From positions 62,001 through 126,000 of the forward strand of contig NZ_FRCA01000010.1 of NCBI RefSeq assembly GCF_900142755.1: DNA of 64,000 nt, read 5' to 3'. Within the stretch, counting starts at the first letter, position 1. Every line of letters starts with the position of its first letter. The notes below the pieces were generated by a model. The model did no database searches and was not told where the DNA came from. It saw only the letters and a program-made list of their open reading frames with translations. Shown in pieces: positions 16,513 through 25,846 of this stretch. This stretch comes from Halomonas cupida. GTDB taxonomy: Bacteria; Pseudomonadota; Gammaproteobacteria; Pseudomonadales; Halomonadaceae. The position numbers and the translations under genes were made by a program.

Positions 16513-17424
16513 ATGCGAGTACTGATAACAGGTGGGAGCGGCTTCATCGGCCAGCGACTCTGCCGTGTCCTGGTCGAGACCGGGCACCGGGTTCTGGTGG
16601 TGTCTCGCGACCCGGAGCGGGCCCGTCAACGGTTACCGAAGCAAGTGGATATTCGTACCAGCGCCCTGGACTTCGTCGATAGCGCACCCACGGCACTGGT
16701 CAATCTCGCCGGTGAGCCGATAGCCGAGAAGCGCTGGACCGACTCCCACAAGGAAAAATTGCTCGACTCGCGTATCAATGCCACTCGTGAGCTGGTCATG
16801 CTGTGCGAGCAGCTGGCGCAGACAGGCACCCCACCAAAGGTGATGGTGTCCGGGTCGGCCATGGGCTTCTATGGCGACCAGGGCGGTGGTGTCGAGGCGC
16901 CGGAAGTGACCGAGGAGACGTTGCCGAACGACGAGTTTGTGCATCGCATGTGTCTGCGTTGGGAGCAGGCCGCTGAGGGCGTTACCGAGTATGGCGTACG
17001 CCTGGCCGTTGTACGGACCGGACTGGTGCTGGACAAGGATGGCGGCATGCTCAAGCGCATGCTGCCACCTTTCAAGATGGGGCTAGGCGGCCGCCTGGGG
17101 AGCGGTGAGCAATTCATGCCGTGGATCCACCGCGAGGATATGGTCCAGATCATCATCTGGCTGCTGGGCCGCGATGATCTGTCTGGTGCCTTCAATGCCT
17201 GTGCGCCGAATCCGGTGATGAATGCCGAGTTCACCAGGCGACTGGGCGAGCACCTGCACCGGCCGACCCTGCTGGCCATGCCGGAGCGGGTGCTGCAGAC
17301 CATGCTTGGAGAGCTGTCGAGACTGTTGCTGACCGGCGCCAGGATGGTACCCCGACGCCTTGAGCAGGAAGGCTTCCCGTTTCGCTATCGGACCCTGGAC
17401 GAGGCCCTGGAAGCTCTTCTTTAA
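16513..17424 (+). CDS. TIGR01777-family NAD-dependent epimerase (YfcH-like)
   Basis: A 303-residue extended SDR protein with the N-terminal Rossmann motif TGGSGFIG and the family marks LVNLAGEPIAEKRW and SGSAMGFYGDQG. The region LGSGEQFMPWIHREDMVQIIIWLL and the C-terminal conserved domain (PxRVLQTMLGE) also match E. coli YfcH and relatives. The biochemical role is unproven. The ATG at 16513 is 7 bases after GAGGAG; a GTG two codons upstream is less well placed. TIGR01777 genes recur next to phrB/LitR loci, suggesting membership in a light-stress regulon. Confidence 0.85.
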   Translation: MRVLITGGSGFIGQRLCRVLVETGHRVLVVSRDPERARQRLPKQVDIRTSALDFVDSAPTALVNLAGEPIAEKRWTDSHKEKLLDSRINATRELVMLCEQLAQTGTPPKVMVSGSAMGFYGDQGGGVEAPEVTEETLPNDEFVHRMCLRWEQAAEGVTEYGVRLAVVRTGLVLDKDGGMLKRMLPPFKMGLGGRLGSGEQFMPWIHREDMVQIIIWLLGRDDLSGAFNACAPNPVMNAEFTRRLGEHLHRPTLLAMPERVLQTMLGELSRLLLTGARMVPRRLEQEGFPFRYRTLDEALEALL

Positions 17425-17492
17425 ATCGCTGTCTTGTAAAGCACCAGTTTGTAGAACATCAGTTTGTAGAACATGAGCTTATGAAGTGCCGG

Positions 17493-17529
17493 CTCATGAA
17501 GCGTGCCTTTATAAGCACGGCTTCATGAG
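17493..17529. terminator. Putative terminator hairpin between converging genes
   Basis: CTCATGAAGC-GTGC pairs with GCAC-GGCTTCATGAG around CTTTATAA, with a single bulged G. There is no strong T run. Upstream, two copies of CAGTTTGTAGAACAT are repeated in tandem (about 17443-17474). Confidence 0.45.
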
Positions 17530-17572
17530 CACAGCGATGGCGCTCTCCCTCGAGCTGTCGCTACTGGCTGGC

Positions 17573-20506
17573 CTATTGCTCAATGGTCACGATGACCCGA
17601 ACCGCATCCAGCCGCAGGCGAGTGCTTTCGATGACGTTATCCAGCGCCTTGCGTTCATTGCGCAGGGCGTTGATCTCGTCTTCACGCACCGAGGGGTTGC
17701 GTCTGGCCAGCGCCTCGAGTCTGGTCAGCTCATTGTCGAGAGCTGCCCGCATACGGGTCTGGGCGGCTTCGACAATGCTCGGCAGCTCACGCTGGGCCTC
17801 GTTTTCGGCACGGTCGAGCAGATCCCGCAGCTGCTCATGACGGGACTTGATCAACTCCCTGGCGACGGCCTTCTTGACCTTCTGCAGGTTCTTCGACAGC
17901 CCGGTGAAGGACACCTTGTCGGTCAGGTTGGCGCCACTCTCGTCGAGCAACACGCGCACCGCTGTCGGTGGCAGGAAGCGGTTGAGGTGCAGGCGCTTGG
18001 GTGCCGGGCAGTGAGTCCGGAAGATCAGCTCGGCCATCAGGCGTCCGGCGGGAATGGCCGGGTGCTTGAGCAGCGCCAACGCAGTGTTGCCCATCGGTCC
18101 GTCGAGAATACGCCCCATCATCTCGCGTAGTAGCGGGTGCTCCCAGGAGAGGCGCTGGATGTCATCACGTCCCAGGGCACGCAGCCGCGAGGTGGTGGCG
18201 GTAAAGCCTTCCTCGCCCTTTACCAGGCCCGGCAGTCCATCCAGCATCTGGGGGCTGGGCACCAGGTGCTGCAGGCCGTTGCCGAGATCGCGGCTGTCGA
18301 CGCCGAAGATGTCCAGTGCCTGATCGAGGTAGCGAGGCAGGGCGCGGTCTTCATCCAGCTCGCCAATCGACTCGATTACGCTGGTGGCCCGCTCGGGACG
18401 ACAGGCATTGAGTTCCAGCAGACGGTTGCGTCCGGCGTCGCGTTCCTTCAGACGCGACTCGAACAGGGCGCGAGTCTCGCTGATCACCTCGCCCAGCGCC
18501 TCGTCGTCGAGCAGGCTCTCCGCCAGCTCGTCACCGAAGGCATCATGCAGCTCATTGCCGAGACCATGGGGTGCGTCGAAGGCATCCATGCCCTGCTGAT
18601 ACCAGCGCAGCAGCTTCTCGCCCGGGCTGTCCTCGAACACCGGAACATGAATCTCGATGGCATGGCGCTGGCCAATGCGATCGAGGCGCCCGATTCGCTG
18701 CTCCAGTTGATCCGGGTGCAGTGGCAGGTCGAACATCACCAGGTGGCGGCAGAATTGGAAGTTGCGGCCTTCTGAGCCGATCTCCGAGCACACCAGCACC
18801 TGGCAGCCATCCTCGTCATCGGCGAAGGCGGCAGCGGCTCTGTCACGCTCGACCAGCGACATGCCTTCATGGAAGACCGGTGCCTGAATGCCGCCGAGGA
18901 CGCGCAAGGCCTCGGATAGACCCTGGGCGGTCTCACGATCATGAGCAATCACCAGCACCTTGTCGTCACCCAGCTCGGTCAACTGCTCCAGCAGCCAGGT
19001 TACGCGAGGGTCGATTTGCCACCAGGGCTCGGCATTGAGAGGGTCGTCCTCAAGGGCGCGGTACATGCCGTCGAGGTAGATCATCACCTCCGGGTGGTCG
19101 AGGCCAGTCTCGATCAGCAGCTCGTCGAGGTAGTCCTCATCGCGGGCCAGGCGGCGCAGCACTCGACGATACGAAGAGGGCAGCTCAAGCTGGCTGACAT
19201 GCAGGCGGCGCTCGGGGAAGCCACCGACGTGGCGTCGACTGTTGCGGAACATCACGCGGCCGGTGCCGTGGCGGTCGAGCAGTTGATCGCGTAGCTGAGC
19301 GCGGGCCGCGGTGCGTTGTTCGTCGCTGCACTCCGGGTTGGAAAGCGTCTCGAGCAGTGCCTGACTATCGGTATCGTCGGCAACAGCACCAACGTGGTCA
19401 CGTGCCGCAGCGTCCAGCGACTGATCCTCGGCGACCTCAAGCGCCTCGATGGCTTGGGCGACGGCCACATAACCACGCTCCTCGTCGCGGAAATCATCAA
19501 GGCTGGCGTAGCGATCCGGATCAAGCAGGCGCAGGCGAGCAAAATGGCTGGCCAGACCCATCTGTTCCGGCGTGGCGGTGAGCAACAGCACACCTTCAGT
19601 GGCCTGGGCGAGGCGCTCGACACAGTCATAGCCGGGGCCGACCTCGTCCCCGCTCCATTCGAGGTGGTGAGCCTCGTCGACGATCAGCAGGTCCCACTTG
19701 CAGGCATCCGCCTGCTGCTGGCGACGAGGGTTGGCAAACAGCCAGTCCTGACTGGCCAGCACCAGCTGACCCGCGTCGAAGGGATTGCTGTCACCGTAGG
19801 CCTGACATTGCTGTTCGTCGAGCAATGTCACCGACAGCGAGAAACGGCGCAGTAGCTCGACCAACCACTGGTGGGTCAGGCTGGCGGGCACCAGGATCAG
19901 GGCACGCTCGACACGGCCGGTCAACAGCAGGCGATGGAGCACCAGGCCCGCTTCGATGGTCTTGCCCAGGCCGACTTCATCGGCCAGCAGCACGCGTGGC
20001 GCCCTGCGTGATGATACTTCATCGGCGATGTACAGCTGATGCGGAATCAGGTCGATGCGTGGCCCACTCAGGCCGAGAGCCGGGTTCTGCTCGACGCGGT
20101 GGTGGTGGTGCAGGGTACGGAAACGCAGGTCGAACCAGTCATTGCGATCGACCTGTCCAGTCAGCAGGCGATCTCGAGCCTGGTCGAACTGCATGGTGTC
20201 GGCCAGTTGCGCCTCGGGAAGCTCACACAGCTCACCGTTGTCGTCCTCGCCGATGTAGACGATCAGGCCACCGACTTCCTTTGAGTCGTCGACGGTCATC
20301 TGCCAGCCTTCGGAGGACTGGATACGGTCGCCGCTGCCGAACGCAACGCGTGTCAGAGGTGCCTGGCGGGTGCTGTAGGTACGAGTTTCCTGGCTGGCGC
20401 CGAAGAGCACGGTGATGCTGCGCGCATCGCAGCTGAGAATAGTGCCCAGGCCGAGTTCGGCCTCACCGTCGCTGATCCAGCGCTGGCCGGGAGAGAAGTC
20501 GCTCAT
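17573..20506 (-). CDS. rapA: RNA polymerase-associated ATPase RapA (HepA)
   Basis: A 977-residue Swi2/Snf2 ATPase, close to the E. coli RapA length of 968. Two N-terminal Tudor-like domains (about 1-110) precede the ATPase, with Walker A DEVGLGKT (176-183), the DEAH box (277-280) and the helicase C-terminal motifs (SEIGSEGRNFQFCRHLVMFD and QRIGRLDRIGQ). RapA binds core RNA polymerase and helps recycle it, notably at high salt, which fits a halophile. Monocistronic. Confidence 0.95.
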   Translation of the reverse strand: MSDFSPGQRWISDGEAELGLGTILSCDARSITVLFGASQETRTYSTRQAPLTRVAFGSGDRIQSSEGWQMTVDDSKEVGGLIVYIGEDDNGELCELPEAQLADTMQFDQARDRLLTGQVDRNDWFDLRFRTLHHHHRVEQNPALGLSGPRIDLIPHQLYIADEVSSRRAPRVLLADEVGLGKTIEAGLVLHRLLLTGRVERALILVPASLTHQWLVELLRRFSLSVTLLDEQQCQAYGDSNPFDAGQLVLASQDWLFANPRRQQQADACKWDLLIVDEAHHLEWSGDEVGPGYDCVERLAQATEGVLLLTATPEQMGLASHFARLRLLDPDRYASLDDFRDEERGYVAVAQAIEALEVAEDQSLDAAARDHVGAVADDTDSQALLETLSNPECSDEQRTAARAQLRDQLLDRHGTGRVMFRNSRRHVGGFPERRLHVSQLELPSSYRRVLRRLARDEDYLDELLIETGLDHPEVMIYLDGMYRALEDDPLNAEPWWQIDPRVTWLLEQLTELGDDKVLVIAHDRETAQGLSEALRVLGGIQAPVFHEGMSLVERDRAAAAFADDEDGCQVLVCSEIGSEGRNFQFCRHLVMFDLPLHPDQLEQRIGRLDRIGQRHAIEIHVPVFEDSPGEKLLRWYQQGMDAFDAPHGLGNELHDAFGDELAESLLDDEALGEVISETRALFESRLKERDAGRNRLLELNACRPERATSVIESIGELDEDRALPRYLDQALDIFGVDSRDLGNGLQHLVPSPQMLDGLPGLVKGEEGFTATTSRLRALGRDDIQRLSWEHPLLREMMGRILDGPMGNTALALLKHPAIPAGRLMAELIFRTHCPAPKRLHLNRFLPPTAVRVLLDESGANLTDKVSFTGLSKNLQKVKKAVARELIKSRHEQLRDLLDRAENEAQRELPSIVEAAQTRMRAALDNELTRLEALARRNPSVREDEINALRNERKALDNVIESTRLRLDAVRVIVTIEQ

Positions 20507-20658
20507 GATGCCTCGGAAGATGCGTCAATTCGGGTCGTAGCCGTCGAGGATGGGGAGAACCTCCGACAGCAGGGCGCGGTATCTTACAGTAATCCTGCGG
20601 CAGGCTTAAGAGATTGTACGAAAGGTCCGCGGCAGAAGTTGGGAGATCGGACCTGGTT

Positions 20659-20688
20659 GGGCCGAGGCCTGGGTGTCGGCCTCGGCCC
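20659..20688 (-). terminator. Putative terminator hairpin after the TlpA-like gene
   Basis: A perfect 11-bp stem GGGCCGAGGCC/GGCCTCGGCCC with an 8-base loop lies 50 bp beyond the stop codon. No T run follows, so termination strength is uncertain. Confidence 0.45.
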
Positions 20689-20738
20689 TGAGACTGCTGG
20701 TGCGGTTCACCGGCAGCGTTTATCAGCCTGACACTGAT

Positions 20739-21536
20739 TCAACGATTCAGCCAGTCCCTCATCAGAGGCAGAGTCAACTCCCCCACATGGCGATCAAGCA
20801 GCTTTCCCTCGGCGTCGAACAGCAGTGTAGTCGGTAGGCCCGGCGACTCACTGGCGGAGAGCAACTGCTGGCGAGGATCAAGCAGGGCGTAACGGAATTC
20901 GAGTGATTCAGTGTCGAGAAAGCGGGTGATGGTGGTCAGGTCTTCGCCTTGATTGGCGACCACCACGGTAACGTCATCGCGCTGATCGAACTCCGCCAGC
21001 AGCGGCATTTCACGCCGACAGGGTGGGCACCAGGTGGCCCAGAGATTGACGATCAGCGGTTTGCCGGTCAGCGTGCTCAGATCGATGGGGTTACCGTCGA
21101 TATCCTCGAGTATCAGGGCCGGAACTTCCTGAGGTGAGGGCGCCGGGCCGATCGGTGCCAGGGTCACCACCGCCAGCCAGCCCAGTGAGGCGAGGATGGT
21201 CAGGGCACAGGCGCCGAGCATGGCTCCGATGTGTCGGCGCAGGGCCCAGAGCGTCCACAACAAGGCGGCCGCCAGACCCCAGATGCCACTGTAACCCGGC
21301 ACCCATAGTTTAATGATATCCAGCGGCGTGGCCTGCCAGGCGTCCCAGTGCATCACCACATATCCCAACCTGGCGCCCAGCAACCAGCACAGCAGCAGTC
21401 CATTGAACCAGCGGCCATGAGTGCGGCGGGGCAGACCGAGGAGAAAGGCACTGGCCGCCAGTAGGACGAGAGTGGCAGCAAAGGCGTATAGACGCGGCAG
21501 GCTCAACAGCAGCGGGCCGATAGCGATGGCATCCAT
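20739..21536 (-). CDS. TlpA-family disulfide reductase with N-terminal membrane domain
   Basis: The first 130 residues carry about four hydrophobic segments. They include GARLGYVVMHW, resembling the HGxxxGARLGY motif region of prolipoprotein diacylglyceryl transferase but without its catalytic context. The rest is a thioredoxin-like TlpA/ResA domain with the redox motif WCPPC (Cys170, Cys173) and a cis-Pro in GLPTT. The periplasmic thioredoxin should reduce or isomerise disulfides, for example in cytochrome c maturation. I start it at 21536 (MDAIAIGP), where the membrane domain begins. An open extension to 21629 has no recognisable sequence. Confidence 0.75.
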   Translation of the reverse strand: MDAIAIGPLLLSLPRLYAFAATLVLLAASAFLLGLPRRTHGRWFNGLLLCWLLGARLGYVVMHWDAWQATPLDIIKLWVPGYSGIWGLAAALLWTLWALRRHIGAMLGACALTILASLGWLAVVTLAPIGPAPSPQEVPALILEDIDGNPIDLSTLTGKPLIVNLWATWCPPCRREMPLLAEFDQRDDVTVVVANQGEDLTTITRFLDTESLEFRYALLDPRQQLLSASESPGLPTTLLFDAEGKLLDRHVGELTLPLMRDWLNR

Positions 21537-21705
21537 GTTTCGAGAGCGCTCCAGTGGCTTTGTGGACACTCGGGGTACTGAGTGTCTCACTTCATCGGCA
21601 AGCCTACTGGGCTGAGGGGGTGCTGTCATCCGGTTGCTGGTTGAGCCGACATCGCCCGGTGACGACTGGTATCATCGGGCCCTCGTCCACCAACCGGATA
21701 CAGGC

Positions 21706-21942
21706 ATGGCGCAGAAATCAGCCTTCGATCCCCTGCGTGTACTGGCCATCGGCAGCCAGGCGCTGGGTTTTATCCTGATCTTCCTGCTCGGAACTCGGCT
21801 CGAGTCACCCCGCCCCTGGCAGGGCCTGACGCTGGCGGTAATGCTGGTGATTGCCTTGTCGGTGGCGCTGGCCCGGCGTTATCGCAACAACCGTCTGCAG
21901 AAGGAGCGTGACCAGCGTCGCCAGCAGTTGGAGGAGGAATAG
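21706..21942 (+). CDS. Small two-helix membrane protein of unknown function
   Basis: The 78-residue protein has two predicted membrane helices (about 12-28 and 40-54) and a highly charged C-terminal tail (RRYRNNRLQKERDQRRQQLEEE region) that should face the cytoplasm. It is divergent from the TlpA-like gene. I do not recognise a family. The start is the ATG at 21706 after ACAGG, a weak ribosome-binding site. Confidence 0.6.
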   Translation: MAQKSAFDPLRVLAIGSQALGFILIFLLGTRLESPRPWQGLTLAVMLVIALSVALARRYRNNRLQKERDQRRQQLEEE

Positions 21943-21961
21943 CGAGCGCCCTGGCGCTCGA

Positions 21962-21982
21962 GCTATAAGCTATAAGCTGTAA
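21962..21982 (+). repeat. Heptamer array 1 (GCTATAA x2, GCTGTAA)
   Basis: Three consecutive 7-bp units of the form GCTNNNN immediately follow the small membrane-protein gene. Confidence 0.8.
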
Positions 21983-22057
21983 GTAACCCCAAACCCAATG
22001 TCATGTCTGTGATCCAGGGGGCAGTGGACGGTTCGTTGCTCAAGGCTCGATACTCGT

Positions 22058-22119
<62 letters not shown>

Positions 22120-22124
22120 GTTTC

Positions 22125-22538
22125 CTATCCCGGAGGCAACGCGCAGCGTCGCGGATCAATGGCGGCAAGGCGCAGATAGTGGCCTTCCGGTAACCGGCAG
22201 GTCGCGACTCGCCAGGCACACTGTCGGGACATGCTGTGGCCGGCGTCGTGAATTTGGACATCTTCCAGCAGGTGAGGGTAGGCCATGAGGCGCTGACTGA
22301 GTGGTATGAATTCGTCGCCGCTGACCTCGAGGTTGAGCATGCGCGGAACCACCGGAGCGCGGGTAGCCAGCAACATCAATACATGGGTGTGACCATTGGT
22401 ATCGACACCCAGCTCGAAGGTCATGCCACTGGGCGTATGAACCAGTCGCCGCAGGCCGAGTATCTCGCTGAAGACTTCGTTCATGGCCGACAGGTTCTGG
22501 ACTTCCAGTGCACTGGGCTCCAGTGACAGGTGTTGCAT
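22125..22538 (-). CDS. VOC-superfamily (glyoxalase-like) protein
   Basis: A 137-residue protein. The order LEVQNLSAMNEVFSEILGLRRL, then SGMTFELGVDTNGHTHVLMLLA, then RMLNLEVSGDEFIPLSQRL fits a vicinal-oxygen-chelate domain: paired beta-alpha-beta-beta-beta units with a His/Glu metal set. Enzymatic function cannot be assigned. It ends next to the heptamer array. Confidence 0.55.
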   Translation of the reverse strand: MQHLSLEPSALEVQNLSAMNEVFSEILGLRRLVHTPSGMTFELGVDTNGHTHVLMLLATRAPVVPRMLNLEVSGDEFIPLSQRLMAYPHLLEDVQIHDAGHSMSRQCAWRVATCRLPEGHYLRLAAIDPRRCALPPG

Positions 22539-22888
22539 GGCATCCGCCTCGGGGCGAGCTGGTGCGTTAGCCGATTCGGCACAGTAAAGATCATGGATGA
22601 GTGTGGCTTACCTGGCATGACTGCGCCCTTGAATCCTGACTATCGACACCATTGACTGCTGCAATTCCCGAGAGCCTTCCTGTGATGCTGGTGACGATTC
22701 CATGTCATTGCTGGGTCATTAATATGACAGTCCTTGCGTAACCAACTGAATTGAAAGGATAGCCTCGTAATCCCGCTGCCGCGGTACGGTACTGCCAGCG
22801 GGTCAGATTTCACGAGACTGACATTGTCTAGACAACTGCGGTTCATCTGCCGTCGGCAGACTGATGCCATCCCTTGAGGAGAGGCATC
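22539..22888. other. phn operon upstream region
   Basis: No ORF is supported. The region should contain the phn promoter and, in a phosphate-regulated operon, a Pho box. I see CTGTCAT-like words on the minus strand near 22725 but no convincing pair of Pho-box repeats. The clear feature is the PhnF-like palindrome at 22824-22835. Confidence 0.5.
22824..22835. promoter_or_regulatory. Candidate PhnF operator upstream of phnC
   Basis: The perfect 12-bp palindrome TTGTCTAGACAA matches 9 of 12 positions of the mycobacterial PhnF site as I recall it (TGGTATAGACCA). The same core plus ACTG recurs at the phnF start codon. Confidence 0.65.
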
Positions 22889-23743
22889 ATGTCCATTCCC
22901 ACCATCATCGTTGAACAGCTCAACAAGTCGTTCGGTCATCGGCAGGTGCTCGATGACATCGGTTTCAAAGTTACGCCTGGTGAAATGGTGGCCCTGATCG
23001 GGCCTTCCGGATCGGGCAAATCAACCCTGCTGCGTCATCTGGTCGGTTTGACCTGTGGCAATCGTAGCCAGGGCGGTCGCGTGTCGATCATGGGGCGTGA
23101 GGTGCAGATGGGCGGGCGGCTGCGCCGTGCCAGCCGCAGTCAGCGCTGTCGCACCGGGTATATCTTCCAGCAGTTCAATCTGGTCGGCCGCCTGAGTGTC
23201 ATGACCAATGTACTGATCGGCCGGCTCGGCAGTATGTCTCGTGGGCGAGCGTTACTGGGGCGGTTTTCTGCAGACGAGCGGGCGCGTGCTCGAGAGTGCC
23301 TGGCACGGGTCGGCCTGGAAGAACTTGCCGACCAGCGGGCCAACACCCTGTCCGGTGGTCAGCAGCAGCGCGTTGCCATCGCTCGAGTGTTGATGCAGGA
23401 CGCTGAAATCATTCTCGCTGATGAGCCCATCGCTTCTCTTGACCCGCGTAGTGCGCGGGAAGTCATGGAAATCCTCGAACGTATCCATCGCGAGGATAGC
23501 CGCACTGTGGTGGTCACCCTGCATCAGGTCGAGGTGGCACGTCGCTATTGCAGACGAGCCATCGCGCTCAAGGAAGGGCGCCTGTATTTCGATGGTCCCA
23601 TCGCCGAGCTGACCGACGGGCGCCTGCAGGCGTTGTACGAGAACGCCGGCCTCGATGAACTGCGCGCATCCGCCTCCACTGATAGCGCACCAGAACCTGT
23701 CCGGGTACCTGCCATGGCCAGGGTGCAGGTGGCACATACCTGA
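22889..23743 (+). CDS. phnC: Phosphonate ABC transporter ATP-binding protein
   Basis: The 284-residue ATPase has Walker [10 protein letters not shown], the ABC signature [13 protein letters not shown], Walker [12 protein letters not shown] and a His switch (TLHQV). It energises import of organophosphonates. The ATG at 22889 follows GAGGAGAGG. First gene of phnCDEFGHIJKLMNP. The 85-bp gap to phnD contains two imperfect copies of GCATCCCYATGACACACC. Confidence 0.95.
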   Translation: MSIPTIIVEQLNKSFGHRQVLDDIGFKVTPGEMVALIGPSGSGKSTLLRHLVGLTCGNRSQGGRVSIMGREVQMGGRLRRASRSQRCRTGYIFQQFNLVGRLSVMTNVLIGRLGSMSRGRALLGRFSADERARARECLARVGLEELADQRANTLSGGQQQRVAIARVLMQDAEIILADEPIASLDPRSAREVMEILERIHREDSRTVVVTLHQVEVARRYCRRAIALKEGRLYFDGPIAELTDGRLQALYENAGLDELRASASTDSAPEPVRVPAMARVQVAHT

Positions 23744-23828
23744 CCGCTGCCTGTAACGATAAAAAGCTGTTTCCAAGCATCCCTATGACACACCTAGGCA
23801 TCCCCATGACACACCAGGAGTAATTCTC

Positions 23829-24854
23829 ATGGCATTCGCATCTCTGCATCGCCTGGCTCTGCCGCTGATTGCTGGCGTCAGTCTTGCCGCTGTCTCCCAG
23901 CTGGCAGCTGCCGATACGCTCAAGTTCGGCATCATTTCCACTGAATCGAGCCAGAATCAGGCTCCGCTCTGGGAGCCTTTCCTCGATGCCATGTCCGAGC
24001 AGATCGGCATGGAAGTCGAACCCTTCTTCGCCACCGACTATGCGGCGGTGATCCAGGCCATGCGCTTCGACCAGATTGATCTGGCCTGGTATGGCAACAA
24101 GTCAGCCATGGAGGCCGTTGATCGTGCCGGTGGCGAAGTCTTTGCCCAGACCGTGCCGGACAACGGGCAGCCGGGGTACTGGAGTCTGATGATCGCCAAT
24201 CAGGACAGTGACCTGCAGAACATTGACGATGTGCTGGCCAACGCCTCTGAACTGGTGTTCGGTAACGGTGATCCCAACTCCACTTCCGGCTATCTGGTAC
24301 CGGGTTACTACGTGTTCGCCCAGAACGACGTCGACCCTGGCACCGCCTTCAAACGCACCCTGAACTCCAGTCATGAGACCAACGCTTTGGCCGTGGCCAA
24401 CAAGCAGGTCGATGTGGCGACCTTCAACACCGAAGGCATGGCTCGGCTGGAAATCACTGCCCCGGAAAAGGCCGAGCAGCTTCGAGTGATCTGGAAGTCG
24501 CCACTGATTCCTTCCGATCCGCTGGTCTGGCGTACCGACCTCGACGACGAGACCAAGCAGAAGCTGCGTGACTTCCTGTTCAGCTATGGCGACTCCGCGG
24601 AAGAACGCGAGGTTCTGGCACCGCTGCAGTGGGCACGCTTCGATGAGTCGAGCAATGATCAATTGCTGCCGATCCGCCAGTTGGCCCTGTTCCAGCAGCG
24701 CTCGAAGGTGGCTGCCGACGAGAGCCTGGACGATGGCGAGCGCGAGCAGCGGTTGGCCGAGCTCGATGCCCAGCTCGACGAGCTCGATACGCGCATGCAG
24801 CAGATCCAGTCCGCTGACGCCGACAGCGCAGCGGAAACGGTCAACGCCGGCTGA
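23829..24854 (+). CDS. phnD: Phosphonate ABC transporter substrate-binding protein
   Basis: The 341-residue exported protein has a Sec signal ending after AAA ([16 protein letters not shown]). The mature part shows the PhnD ligand-site segments [27 protein letters not shown] and [17 protein letters not shown]. It binds phosphonates in the periplasm for PhnC/PhnE. The C-terminus is a charged coiled-coil-like stretch (about 290-330). Confidence 0.95.
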   Translation: MAFASLHRLALPLIAGVSLAAVSQLAAADTLKFGIISTESSQNQAPLWEPFLDAMSEQIGMEVEPFFATDYAAVIQAMRFDQIDLAWYGNKSAMEAVDRAGGEVFAQTVPDNGQPGYWSLMIANQDSDLQNIDDVLANASELVFGNGDPNSTSGYLVPGYYVFAQNDVDPGTAFKRTLNSSHETNALAVANKQVDVATFNTEGMARLEITAPEKAEQLRVIWKSPLIPSDPLVWRTDLDDETKQKLRDFLFSYGDSAEEREVLAPLQWARFDESSNDQLLPIRQLALFQQRSKVAADESLDDGEREQRLAELDAQLDELDTRMQQIQSADADSAAETVNAG

Positions 24855-24945
24855 TTTGACGGCTCATCAGGAGGGGGGAGTGCCGAGTGCGCTTCCCCAT
24901 CCCTGGCCATTACCGGCCAAGTTGATGGGATCGCCAGGAGATATC

Positions 24946-25740
24946 ATGACTACCCAGACTTCATCGCCCACCATCAGTCAGCCGTCGCGGCGTAGTTGGA
25001 CAACGCTGCTGGGCTGGTTCGCTGTGATCAGCGTATTGAGCTGGTCATGGCAGGGCGTCGAGATGCAGCCCAGCCTGCTGATCACCAACGCCGGCAACAT
25101 GGCCACCCTGACGGGAGACTTCTTCCCTCCGGCCTTCGGCAACATCGGCCATTACATCGATCAGATGCTGGTCACCATCCAGATTGCCATCTGGGGCACG
25201 CTGCTGGCGATCATTGTCGCCATACCCTGCAGCCTGCTGTCTTCCGAGAACCTTGTGCCCTGGTGGGTCTACCAGCCCATGCGGCGACTGATGGATGCCA
25301 CTCGCGCCATCAACGAGCTGGTGTTTGCCATGCTGTTCGTGGTCGCCGTTGGTCTCGGGCCTTTCGCCGGGACCCTGGCGCTGTTCGTGCACACCACTGG
25401 TGTATTGGCCAAACTGTTTTCCGAGGCGGTGGAAGCGAGTGAAGCCGGCCCGATGGAAGGCATTCGCGTGACCGGTGCGGGTCGCATCGAGGAGATCATC
25501 TTCGGCCTGATTCCCCAGGTTCTTCCGTTGTGGATCTCGGTCAGTCTGTATCGCTTCGAATCCAACATCCGCTCGGCCACGGTACTGGGGATGGTTGGCG
25601 GTGGGGGGATCGGGGTGGCGCTGTGGGAAACCATGCGTGGTTTCCAGTACGCAGAAACGGCCACCATCATGCTGGTGATCATCGTTGCCGTGACGTTGCT
25701 GGATATGGCGTCGCAACGGGTTCGCAAGCGGTTCATCTAG
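24946..25740 (+). CDS. phnE: Phosphonate ABC transporter permease
   Basis: A 264-residue inner-membrane permease with about six membrane segments and the cytoplasmic EAA-like loop [33 protein letters not shown] start it at the ATG at 24946 after CAGGAG; the much longer frame upstream overlaps phnD and is not PhnE-like. Single permease gene, so PhnE probably forms a homodimer. Confidence 0.93.
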   Translation: MTTQTSSPTISQPSRRSWTTLLGWFAVISVLSWSWQGVEMQPSLLITNAGNMATLTGDFFPPAFGNIGHYIDQMLVTIQIAIWGTLLAIIVAIPCSLLSSENLVPWWVYQPMRRLMDATRAINELVFAMLFVVAVGLGPFAGTLALFVHTTGVLAKLFSEAVEASEAGPMEGIRVTGAGRIEEIIFGLIPQVLPLWISVSLYRFESNIRSATVLGMVGGGGIGVALWETMRGFQYAETATIMLVIIVAVTLLDMASQRVRKRFI

Positions 25741-25846
25741 AGTGGAGAGGGAGCATGCACTCGAGCAGGCCGATGAGAGAGCTGAAACTTCGCGCCGCCA
25801 GGAAGGCGTTGCCCGGTCAGCGATTGGGGTCTTTCAAGGAGCACAC

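Noticed and set aside
17486-18130. Plus-strand ORFs antisense to rapA
   Set aside because: Shadow frames of a long GC-rich gene; none has a domain or start signal.
22689-22800. Pho box upstream of phnC
   Set aside because: Only one weak CTGTCAT-like word was seen, without the paired 11-bp repeats required; not reported as a feature.
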